Source: Aristolochia californica (taxonomy: Eukaryota; Streptophyta; Magnoliopsida; Piperales; Aristolochiaceae). Taken from it: DNA of 64,000 nucleotides. Position 1 is the stretch's first letter. Every line of letters starts with the position of its first letter. This document shows, in pieces, positions 25,391-35,059 of the stretch. A program made the translations under genes and the position numbers. The notes below the pieces were generated by a model, which was given only the letters and a program-made list of their open reading frames with translations, ran no database searches and was not told the origin of the DNA. The DNA lies in assembly GCA_029961685.1 (NCBI GenBank), contig JARWKL010000012.1, forward strand, positions 16,353,227 to 16,417,226. The letters run 5' to 3'.

Positions 25391-26890
25391 GATTCTAATT
25401 TTTTATTTATTTACTCATATCATGATTCATGAAAGAACTATTCAACTTGGAGGAAATACATGACAAAGATAAGTTTATCTCTTGTTCTTTGTTCTAAAGC
25501 AGTTGATATTTCATTCTTCCCTTTAGTACTATTTATCGCTTTTAATCTACTGGCTGAATTCGTTTTTTCTTTTTAAGTTGCTGGATAGAACCTCTCAAAA
25601 CCATCTGCAAGAGACCTTGCTTGCATACTTTGGAGAAATTGATCCGTCGGTTGTCTTTGTATCAGTGAAGGCTTAAGGTTTATGTAAACCATTTCAGTTT
25701 TTTAGAGGCTGAAAACCGAAGGACCATGCAACGAAGTCAGCGCTCGAAAGTTGCTTGCCATCATGTGAGAATTTGATATTTTTGATTTCAGAGGCAAACA
25801 ACTTTCATGCTCTGATTGGTACGATGATGTATTGATCCTTTCACTCAAGACTTGAATTCAAGATATGTTGAAGACTCGTTTTTAAGACCCGTTTTACTCA
25901 CAATAGAAGGGTTGTAATGCTTTATCAGCGGCAGTGGAGGTCAAACTCGCTTATAACCTTTTATGTCGGGTACGATAACAAGGTGGTTGAAGCAACTCCA
26001 AAGTTCGATCTAACATTGGCTCTTAAGCCATGATCTCATTCAGTTTTTCCTTCCTCTCCAATTTTTGCTTCTGCTTCATCATGGTCATCATGGTATTCGG
26101 CCTGATGGTATTCTCTGATGATCATGCACTCTATTACTGCTAATCTCTCTCGATCTCACATAACATGATAATCGGCTGGTTGACACTCTACAATTCCACC
26201 TCGATGAATGTATTCAATGGCGCCAACCTGAGATTGACCCTTCAGAATTCAAAGTTCGAGTATGCGTCGACTTCAGCTCTATAACACAACTTGAACAACT
26301 GCTACGGATCCTTAAATGGGTTTTAATTTCCTTTTGCTCTCTCACTGACTACCAGAATCAAGGGTCCAATTGGCTTTGTCATCTAATCTCCTTTTGAATT
26401 TTTTTGACTGCCTGAGTCATGGATTCAGTTGGCTTCATTACTACGCAAGCAATATTATCTTTGTTTCTCTCTCATTGGTATCATTCAGCCTGGTATCTAT
26501 CTGCAATCACCAACCTTGATCATTGGATTCATTTCGAGTTGATCTCGTGAGTTATCTGACTGTACTAATCGACAACTTGTCTCGATAGAACTCCATTACT
26601 TGATGCTTAGCTAGGAAAGTTTGGATTGAAACAAGTAGCTCAACGTCTTGGGCTCAAGGAACTTCCTTTTGTGTCCAAAGCATGCTAAAGTTCCTGCTGG
26701 AACAGTTGTGTTGCTTCCTGGAACATTGTTGGTTCTCTCAAGAAAATCTCTCTACTACTTCACCAGTTCTCTTTGGTAATCTCTCCCCTGTCTCTAGTAA
26801 TAGAAGAAAGACTCGAGAGACAATTGGTATGATTTTTGGTTTCCATCTAAAGCCTAAAACTATTAAGTTGTGGAGCCTAATCGATGCCCT
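25391..26890. other. Unclassified intergenic DNA
   Basis: No conserved coding frame is visible. The only notable frame (26682-26897, 71 codons) has no recognisable domain. Its position between two LTR-like segments suggests decayed retroelement interior, which is inference. Confidence 0.3.
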
Positions 26891-26899
26891 GCACTGAGT

Positions 26900-27332
26900 C
26901 GGTACACGGATTGAGTTTCGTGGTAAGGTTGTCGTGGGGGTTGGAAGGGGGGTGGATCCCCCGCTCGGTCCACGATATATTAATTATTGTTTCATTAAGG
27001 GCAGTTTGAAAATTTTACTCTTGTATCGTGGTTGCCTAGTTTCCTCTTCATATTTTGGGCGCTGCTATTAGAGTTTCAATCATCCGAGGAGCATCATAAG
27101 TTGCAACCCAAGAAGTTAGAGAAAAACACTTGTAAGTGTGTGCGATTTCTCTTGTAAACTATTTCATCTTCATAGTGGATTATTGCAGTGGCAGAAGATA
27201 GGACGTAGTCTCACCTTGAGGTGAACCTATATAAATCTTGTTGTTTGTTCTTGTGCATGCTTTTCTTTTTTTCCACGATTATTATTATTGCTCTCGTTAG
27301 TTTGGAAATAGGGCGTCTAATTCCTAACAAAA
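26900..27332 (+). mobile_element. Probable 5' LTR of the decayed copia element
   Basis: It carries sequence typical of a plant copia LTR 3' half: TAGAGAAAAACACTTGTAAG, GTGGACGT-like text (GATAGGACGTAGTCTCACC), CTATATAAATCTTGTTG and TTCTTGTGCATGC. It ends ATTCCTAACA at about 27,330, just upstream of decayed copia coding sequence. The left boundary is uncertain and the 3' LTR was not found. Confidence 0.45.
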
Positions 27333-27699
27333 ACTAGTTCAGAAGGATCTACTATCTATCCTTATTCTCGTGATCTCTAATTGATTTCGTGAGCTTAATC
27401 TGGCGATCTAGATCTTAGGCCCACTCAGGTAAATCTGGCTTACTGCCGTCAATTTGGAAAATATTTTTGAGTTATTGCATATAACTGGTTTATCTTCAAT
27501 CTTTCTAGTTCAAACCATCGATATGCATATTAGCCAGCTCGGGTTAACTTGGACTGGGTTAACTCAGATTCATGAGCAATCGGACTTGGTCATCTCAACC
27601 CAGCCTCTGGACTCAGCATGACTCATTCTTGACTTAGATTAAATCAGGATCACTGCCCCAGCTTGACTCATAATCACTGACTTACTATCAAAGTTGCTA

Positions 27700-29175
27700 T
27701 TTGCTTGACTCCTCAACTTAATTATTACCTTGGATTATTCTTTGCTTGACCTAGGATGGCTCTTAAGAACACTAGAGGCCAAAAGTCTATCTTTGCTGCC
27801 AAGTTTACACTGCTTCAGAAGATCAAGTGCCTAATGACTTGTACAAATAACCAGGCCACCTCCAACAAGATTTCTCTTATTACTGCTACTTCTATAACAG
27901 GTATGGTTTCAGTTACTTCTCCATCCTGGATCATTGACTCTGAGCTTTTGAGCACTTCACAGGTAATGATACCCTCCTAAATTCTATTTCTCCTTGCTTA
28001 CCTGACAAGTTATATTTTTATAGCAGATGGATTCCAAACTAAGGTGTGTGGGGTGGGGTCCACATCTACTACACCTACTCTTCATTTATAAGATGTCTTA
28101 TTGTTCCTGAGTTTTCATTAAATATTTCATCCATTAGTCAACTCACGAGAAAAATTTTAACTGTTCCATCACTTTTTCTCCCACTTCTTGTGTTCTTAGG
28201 ATCTGAAGACAAAGTAGGTTATTGGTGGAGTCCGTGAAATAGGGGAGCTCTACTATCTTGATTCACTAGCATTAACGCCCACCACTAGTGCTCAACATAT
28301 GGTTCATCAATGGCACAATAGGTTAGGGTATCCTTCCCTTTAGTCACTATAACAGATTATTCCTACATTAAGGTCCATTTCCAATCTCAACTGTGAAGAC
28401 TATCGAGTGAGTAAATACCAACGAAATACTTATTCTCCTTGAGGTGAAACCAAGATTGTTGCCCCATTTTCTTTAGTATATACTAATGTATGGGGCCTTA
28501 TGAACATCTCCAATGTTTCCTGGTCTACGTACTTCATTACATTTGTGGATGACTTTTCCTGAGTTACATAGTTGTTCCTATTAAAAGAGAGACTGGAAGT
28601 CTTACCTCTTTTTAAGTCTTTTTGTGCCATGGTGTCTACTTAGTTCCATACTACCTTAAATACTATTCGCTCTGATAATGCCAAGGAATATCTATCTTTA
28701 AACTTCCAAACTTTTTGCCAGGACAAAGGCATCATTCACCAAATCGCTTATGTCTATACACCACAACAAAATGGTGCGGCTTAAAGAAAAAAAAGACACC
28801 TTCTTGAGGTTGCTCATGCTCTACTCCATCATATGAATGCCTTATTTCTATTGGCCCCATGCTCTTCTCATCACCTATTATCTTATTAACAGGTTACCTT
28901 CTTCAATACTTGGTCAACATACACCATATTCTTGTCTTTTTCCTAGTGATAAGCTATTCTCTCTTCCTTTGAGAGTTTTTGGGTGTACCTGTTTTGTTCA
29001 TAATACTTCCCCACATAATACTAAATTGGATCAGAGGGCACTTAAATATATCTTTTTGGGGTACTCTCATACTCAGAAAGGATATGTCTGTTACAATTCG
29101 TCTCTTCGAAACTAGTGATGTCACATTGTTTTTGGAGACTAGAATGGCTAGAATGGCTAAAGGTTAGGGCAACTC
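27700..29175 (+). pseudogene. Decayed Ty1/copia polyprotein (protease to integrase)
   Basis: In order on the plus strand: the protease active-site region (PSWIIDSE near 27,925, where the family has SWIIDSGA); the VPEFSLNISSISQLT segment (28,100) that precedes integrase; a GELYYLDSL-like piece and HQWHNRLGYPS (near 28,240-28,330) of the GAG-pre-integrase domain; the integrase core start with FITFVDDFS (28,530); then IRSDNAKEYLS (28,668), PQQNGAA (28,760) and the late-integrase segment FGCTCFVHNTS with LKYIFLGYS (28,977-29,070). Numerous stops and frameshifts separate these pieces, and reverse transcriptase is absent. It is an inactive fossil. Confidence 0.85.
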
Positions 29176-29618
29176 TGTTGGCTATTGTTGGAGTAGGAGA
29201 TTAGAATGGCTGGAAAGAAGGTCCTCTTGGTCGAGACCATATGAGTGACATTTTTTCTTCTTGAACTCTAGCATGGTGCATTTACCTTAATAAAAGTTTT
29301 AGGGTGAAATACTCTCACCTCGACTGCCAACTTAAGTTCGAGTCTTTCAATGAAACTTCTAACCTCGATGTGTTTTAGCCATTCGACTTTGTTTGTAACT
29401 CATTCAAACTCAGTTTGGTACTCAACCAAGCCTATCTGCTCTAGCTTGGTTAGGAGAGAGTCAAAGTCTTGATACTAATTTGGTCCAAAATGAACACAGA
29501 GGTCGTGCACAAACACTTGCTTAGAGAGGAGAAGGCTCACCTTTTTGTTCTATTGGAACCATCTTCGAGTATCCCCTTCCAAGTGAAATGATGCTAGCAA
29601 TACCTTTGGGTCCTCATT
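29176..29618. other. Unclassified spacer between copia and gypsy remnants
   Basis: No coding similarity was seen. It contains a short duplication around GGCTAGAATGGCTAAAGG and GATTAGAATGGCTGG (29,140-29,210). Confidence 0.3.
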
Positions 29619-30504
29619 TGTTGTGGACTCAATAGTACACCAAGTCACACAACGAAAGATGCAACAACAACTAACTCAATAGGATTTATTTCTTATATTA
29701 CTTTGAGTAGGATTTATTTCTTATATTGTTTTAAGTAGGAGTTATTTGTAATTACTTTTATATGTAGGGGCATTACGGGGAATCATTGTAACCCTAACCC
29801 TAAAACTCCATGACGTGATCTATTTAAAGGAAAGAATGAATGAAATAGGTAAGCTTTGAGATTTTAGAATAACCTAGTGTAAACAGGCTGAGATCACCTC
29901 TTGATCTCGAGTTTAGGGCTTACTCCAAAAATCCAACCTTTCCTTCACTCTCCATTGCCATCCATCTTCATCCACCTTCATCCATCATCATCCATAGCTG
30001 GAAGAGGAGCTTCCTGCCCCTTTTCCGAGCCCAAAGAGAGGGTCTTCCCTCCTCAGCGTCAACAACAAGCAAGGGTTCTAACCCTCTTGACGAGTGGAAA
30101 ATGGAAGGGTTTCTGGTTCTTCCATGTAAAGGACTGGTGCAACTCCTCTAGTTTGGGAGTCATCACGAAAACAGAGCAGAAACATCCATCAAAGTGAGCC
30201 AAGGGCTTCCCCTAAGCTAGGACTTCAATCCTAGCACGAGCAGCAACCAAATCAGGGTTGAAACCCTGATTTATGTGAGCAAGAAAAGATACCTCTTTCA
30301 ACCCTCTCTCCACGTGATAATATTTCAATTTTAGCTATAATTCTAGCACTAGAAGGGTTCATCAAAAGGGAGACTGATCACATGTGGAAGACCAGTCAAA
30401 GAAGGGATCTTTAACCCTCCTTACCGAGTCCAGCAACTCAATACTAGTGCTGGATTCACAAATCCCACGCCGTGTTACTCGATCCATGACCCAAGACCGT
30501 AACA
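29619..30504 (+). mobile_element. 5' LTR of a Ty3/gypsy element
   Basis: It begins TGTTGTGGACTCAATAG and ends CCGTAACA, three bases before TGGTATCAAAGCAGGG at 30,508, a good match to the primer site for initiator-methionine tRNA. Inside are CTATTTAAAGG (29,820) as the TATA region and a transcribed leader. The gag start follows 20 bp beyond the primer site. No second LTR remains because the element is cut off at 32,324. Ends are inferred from the TG/CA rule. Confidence 0.6.
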
Positions 30505-30527
30505 ACGTGGTATCAAAGCAGGGTAAC

Positions 30528-32324
30528 ATGGGGGATACTCTCAGCAATGAAGAAATCCAAATCAGGATACAAAACATAGAAGATAGCCTTGAAACAGCAC
30601 AACCATTGTTGGGGAAGGTTTGTGATTTGGAAGAAGAGATGAGCCGAGTCATCAACATGTTAACTAAGTTGAGGGCAGAGAGACATCAAAGTCTAGAGGT
30701 GAGAGAGGTTGTTCAACCATATCACAAAAGAAGGGAGCAGTGGCCTGGGCGTGCTGCTGTCCAAGGACCCCATCATGGAGACACAATTCCAAGGTATACC
30801 AAGTTAGAGTTTCCCTCTTTCAATGGTTCAGTTCATCCTTTAATTTGGTTGCATAGATGTGAATTTTTTTTTTGAACCAAGGGACTGCTGAATGGGATAA
30901 GGTGCAACTAGCCTCTTTCCATATGACAGATGAAGCCATGTTATGGGTTAGTCGAGTAGAAAAAGAGAGACCAGGGATGACTTGGGGAGAATTTAAAAAT
31001 CTATGCACAGTTAGATTTAGCCCTCCCGCCAACAGCAACCCCTGGGGGAGTTAGTCCTATTGTGACAAATTGGTTCGGTGGAACAATATAAAAAACTGTT
31101 CCAGTAAAAGTTGGCTCATGCTGGTGAGAGGGTATTGGTTGACCAACAGGTCTCCCTATTCACAGCGGGTCTCAATGAGTATTTACGACTAGAGGTAGAA
31201 CTCCTTATGCCTACAGATTTAGCTCATGCAATGAATATTGCCCGAGCAATGGAACAACGACAACAGTTGCAGCAATGTAAGCAGGGTTGGTCGGGTGAGA
31301 GGAACACTTCCTCCGCGTGGCAAGGGCACCGCTATACTTCATCTCAGGGAGCATCTCCAGCAGCCCCATCCTCCAGACACACTCCGACTACGACTCGGGT
31401 AGCCAATCCCCGCCCTGGTAATCCCCTACCGAACTTTATCAAAAAATTAACGAGTGTGGAGATGGCAAAAAGGCGGTCCAAAAATTTATATTATAACTGC
31501 GATGAGCAGTATCTGGTGGGGCACCAATGTAAACGATTGTTTTGGCTCGAGGTGGAGGATTCAGAGGATCTAGAGGAGTCAGAGGATATTATCCAGGAGG
31601 AACCACCGGAGATATCCTTGCATGCTATTACTGGGCAAAAATCGCTTAATACAATGCAAGTCTGAGCTTATGTCATCTACCGAGAATTGGTGGCACCAGT
31701 CGACTCGGGGAGTACACACAATTTTTTGAGTTTGACATCCATACAACATCTCCAGCTCCAGATACACACTCATTCGACAACCACCATTTCAGTGGCCAAT
31801 GGCGAGAAGGTCCCTAGCTATGGGATTAGTAAGGCGGTAACTTTTTCCGTTGGCTCTACTTCGTTTAATGCTGAATTTTTTGTTATTCCCCTGGCGGGAT
31901 TTGATATGGTATTAGGCATTAAATGGTTACAAACGTTGGGGCCCATTCTATGGGACTTTTCGACTTTAACCATGAGCTTTGATTTGGCCGGGAGTCGAGT
32001 GCTCTTATAGGGTTGTCAGGTAAACAGGGCCCACCACATGCACACTTTGCAGACACAGGAACAACCTGACAGTACCAGTGATGGTCTGGTTGAGGAGTTC
32101 TCTGACCTCTTCCAGGAGCCTTCGGGTTTGCCTCCCCTGAGGCATTGTGACCACAGGATCTGTCTAAATCCAGGATCTGAGGTAGTGGTCGTGCGACCGT
32201 ACCGTTACCCACACATTCAGAAGGACGAGATAGAGCGTCAGTGCCAGGAGATGTTGAAACAGGGTCTTATTCGTCCCAGTCGCTCCCCGTTCTCTTCACC
32301 CGTCTTACTTGTGAAGAAACATGG
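30528..32324 (+). pseudogene. Ty3/gypsy gag-protease-RT, truncated and frameshifted
   Basis: Gag starts at ATG 30528 (MGDTLSNEEIQ) and passes through the capsid region (YTKLEFPSFNGS, ELLMPTDLAHAMNIARAMEQ). The zinc knuckle at about 31,490 reads LYYNCDEQYLVGHQCKRLF; its first cysteine is replaced by tyrosine. The aspartic protease has VDSGSTHNF at 31,697 and MVLGIKWLQTLGPI near 31,910. The linker [14 protein letters not shown] and RT start ([14 protein letters not shown], 32,279-32,320) follow. Frames break near 30,872, 31,055-31,110, 31,665 and 32,010. The coding sequence stops abruptly inside RT, where family A-type sequence begins (TGGGCCTATGGGCC). The zinc-knuckle and protease style suggests a chromovirus-type lineage, which is inference. 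Confidence 0.85.
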
Positions 32325-32769
32325 GCCTATGGGCCTACTCTTTGATCTATTGGCCTTGAGCTCATCTTCTTTATCTCTTGGATCCATGGGCCTTATGGGC
32401 TTGGGCCCATCTTCTTATACATTTTGATATGTGGGTCTTCCTTAGTCGTGTAGGCTTCTGCCCTATATTCTAATACTCCCCCTCAAGCTGGGGGTGAGAA
32501 AACAACATGAACTCGCAACTTGCTGCAAATGATGTATACATTTTTTTTTGTATAATATGTCTTCATCTTCCAAAACTCCCCCTCACGCTGGTGCTCTCGT
32601 TCATGAGGCCCAACTGGTATAATATCAGTGAGAGTAAATTACTCCTAGCCGCTAAGACATTGCTTTGAAATGTCCACCTCCACCACCATGTCCCTCCACA
32701 GGACAATGACTCTCAAGTGGTAGGATAATATATGATATTAATGGGGAAAAGTAACATAAATATAACAAT

Positions 32770-33055
32770 AAGTTTCTCCGTCATGGACTTCCAACTACAA
32801 AAATGTGATTTTTTTTTACGAGGATGAAGTTCCTCCGTCATGGACATCCAACCACAAAAATTTTGATATTTTTGACGGGGATGAAGTTCCTCTGTCATGG
32901 ACTCTCAACCACAAATAAATTTGATATTTTTGACGGGGATGAAGTTCCGTCGTCATGGACTCCCAACCAAAAATAAATTTAATATTTTTTATGGGGATGA
33001 AGTTCCTCCGTCAAGGACTCCCAACAAAAAAAAATTGATACTTTTGACGAGGTTG
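32770..33055 (+). repeat. Five-copy tandem repeat of about 58 bp
   Basis: Units begin with AAGTTCCTCCGTCATGGAC-like text (AGTTTCTCCGTCATGGACTT at 32,770, then about 32,827, 32,885, 32,943 and 33,000). Each contains CCAACCACAAA, TTTTTGACGGGGATG and near-identical spacing. It lies within the family A-derived interior of A6. Confidence 0.85.
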
Positions 33056-33871
33056 ACAATAAATAATGGTATGAGGTTACCTCTTCTTCAATAATAATGT
33101 CTCGTCAAAAGAGACACAATAGCAACAGATGAAATGAGTTTGGCTTGGGCCCAATTAACACGACCCAAAATAATCCTTGTAAAATAACCCATGAAATAGT
33201 CTAATGCACATATTTGTTCCAAATACTTTTTTGGACCAAGTAATAATCTGTCAATTCTTCAAAAATAATAATCCAGCCAGAGAAAAAAAATTTACGGAGT
33301 TGCGCCGAAATCCTTGGCACATTTACCGAGGTAGAAAATAAGTGGCCCGAGTCAGGTTGACCCAGACCTGAGTTGACCCGGTCCGGGTTGATCCGAGTTG
33401 ACTCGGTCTGGCTGGTGCAGAAACTGTATCCTCGGGTCGGCTGGGAACTCGGGGTCTGGTTGGTTTGCTGGCTTGCTGGTTGACTCGGGCGAGTCCGGAT
33501 TGCGCCAGTACAGAGCGCTTTCCTAACTTGGGCGCTGAAATAATAATTCCTTAACTTAGGTGAAGCTTTAATCGGGAAACAGAGTTTTCTTCCCTGCGCG
33601 AAGAGAAGGAAACCAGAGAGATCGGGAGGAAACTTTCCAAACCGATGCCCAAAGGAGTTTCCGAAAAACAGAAGTAAATCTTCCCCGACCCTTTTCGGCC
33701 TCTCCGACGTCGACGAACGCCGGCAGTTCTCTCTTCCCTCCCCCGGAGGTCTCTGCCTCATCGCCCGTAAGTTTTAAAAAAACAGCCAACGTCGTCGAGT
33801 CCTCTGCGGTCGGAAAAAATCTGGAGACAAGGAGGACGACGCTTTCACTTTTGATGATGAAGGTGGCGGCG

Positions 33872-33995
33872 GTGGGTCGTCTTCCCCGTGCGGCTCGGGC
33901 AGATAACGACGGAAAAAAAACGCCTCAACAATGGCAGCAGAACGTCTTCTCCGGCGACGGTGGGTCGTCTTCCCCACGCGGCTCAGGCAGAGAAG
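33872..33995 (+). repeat. Direct duplication (87-bp spacing) at the 5' end of the oleosin frame
   Basis: GGTGGGTCGTCTTCCCC followed by a CGGCTCNGGCAGA ending occurs at 33,872 and again at 33,959, an 87-bp offset (29 codons). The duplication falls in the part of the frame that does not resemble oleosin N-termini. Confidence 0.75.
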
Positions 33996-34475
33996 AATTT
34001 TTCGCAAGCTGTCGTCGTCTTCGGCTTCCAAAACAATCGGCAGCAGCATCCCAAGTCGTACCGGGCCGTCAAGGCGGCGACCGCCGTCACCCTAGGTGGC
34101 TCCATGCTGGTGCTGTCGGGGCTCACGCTGGCATGGACTGTGGTCGGACTCACGCCGGTGACGCCGCTGCTGGTGATATTCAGCCCGGTGCTGGTACCGG
34201 CTGCCATCGCGGTTTGCCTCATCGGCGCTGGGTTTCTGTCGTCGGGGGGCTTCGAGGTGGCTGCGCTCTCGGTGCTGTCGTGGATATACAAGTACGTGAC
34301 CGGTAAGCATCCGGTGGGGGCGGATCAGCTAGACCAGGCGCGGATGACTTTGGCAAGCAAGGAAAAGGAGATAAGGGAGCGAGCGGAGGAATATGTGCTG
34401 AACAAAGCAAATTATACTTCAACGACGGTGAGACAAAAAAATCGGACTAAGCTAGAGTGGGAAAAAAACAAGTAA
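33888..34475 (+). pseudogene. Oleosin-like sequence with disrupted 5' end
   Basis: Oleosins coat seed oil bodies. They have a long central hydrophobic hairpin whose turn is a proline knot, P-x5-SP-x3-P. The frame shows this exactly: [13 protein letters not shown] at residues 92-104 (34,161-34,199), flanked by hydrophobic arms (about 62-135) and the conserved end [13 protein letters not shown] then [10 protein letters not shown]. The amphipathic tail [12 protein letters not shown] is present, after which the C-terminus ([14 protein letters not shown]...) is unlike oleosins. There is no in-frame ATG before residue 73; the frame opens after a stop at 33,858. An ATG in ideal plant context (AACAATGGC, ATG at 33,931) is out of frame by one base. 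Hence a frameshifted gene, or a copy lacking its start. It has no intron, as in many oleosins, and its GC content far exceeds its surroundings. Confidence 0.75.
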
Positions 34476-34878
34476 CAAAATCAAACCGAATTCCAGCAAC
34501 TATGAAAAAAAAAAAAATGAACCCTGAAGGTCATGGAATTGATGATTCCATACCCTCCCCATGAAGCTCTATTTATATATTTATGAAATTATAATATTAT
34601 AATAATACCCCTGAACTTAGGGTTTAGAGTTTTAACCTTGGAACTTTAACATAATTACATCAATGTCATCTCTATGAGATGACCCTTTATTTACCATCCT
34701 GCCATCAATGTATATGGGCCTATGGGCCTTCTCCTTGATCTATGGGCCTTGAGTTCATCTTCTTTATCTCTTGGATCTATGGGTTTTCCTTGGTCTTATG
34801 GGTTTGACCCCATCTTCTTATACACTTTGATAAGTGGGCCTTCCTTGGTCGTGTGGGCTTGTGCCCTGTCTTCCAACA

Positions 34879-35059
34879 AGATGGTAGAGAAATATGAGGG
34901 TTTAGAAGTTGAAATGTAATCTTGAATTGGTGAAAGGGTAATTGGCATGTCAACAAGGGTGGTGGGGCATGCACATCCCAAGGAATTTTTCACTTAAGAA
35001 TTGATCTTACTAGGCCCACATTTTGGTCTCCATTATCTTGATGATAACAAAATGGGTAG
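34879..35059 (+). mobile_element. Family B fragment, left part of the target of A2
   Basis: It ends TTGGTCTCCATTATCTTGA then TGATAACAAAATGGGTAG, and the same sequence continues after A2 at 37,573 (GGTAGCTTGAAAACATG). The uninterrupted equivalent is at about 44,490-44,540. Confidence 0.6.

Larger units (their letters stand above)
32325..34878 (-). mobile_element. Family A-type LTR element (A6) enclosing a foreign GC-rich segment with oleosin
   Basis: Left side: LTR-like sequence 32,325-32,473, then CTCCCCCTCAAGCTGGGGG, the complement of a family A polypurine tract, then minus-strand family A interior up to about 33,220 (ACTCTCAAGTGGTAGGA, TAATAATGTCTCGTC, AACCCATGAAATA). Right side: 34,711-34,878 repeats the left sequence directly (TGGGCCTATGGGCCTNCTC, GAGNTCATCTTCTTTATCTC) and ends TCTTCCAACA. 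Between about 33,220 and 34,470 lies GC-rich DNA unlike family A, containing the oleosin sequence. I found no primer site on the right and no target duplication, so one retrotransposed unit is a hypothesis. Confidence 0.45.

Noticed and set aside
29784..29805. CCCTAACCCTAAA near 29,790 as an interstitial telomere repeat
   Set aside because: Only two units are present and they lie within an LTR, so this is not a telomere tract.
33201..33761. 186-codon minus-strand frame beside the oleosin sequence
   Set aside because: It is a long frame in GC-rich DNA with repeated GTTGACTCGG-type words. No recognisable domain is present and it is antisense to the likely oleosin leader.
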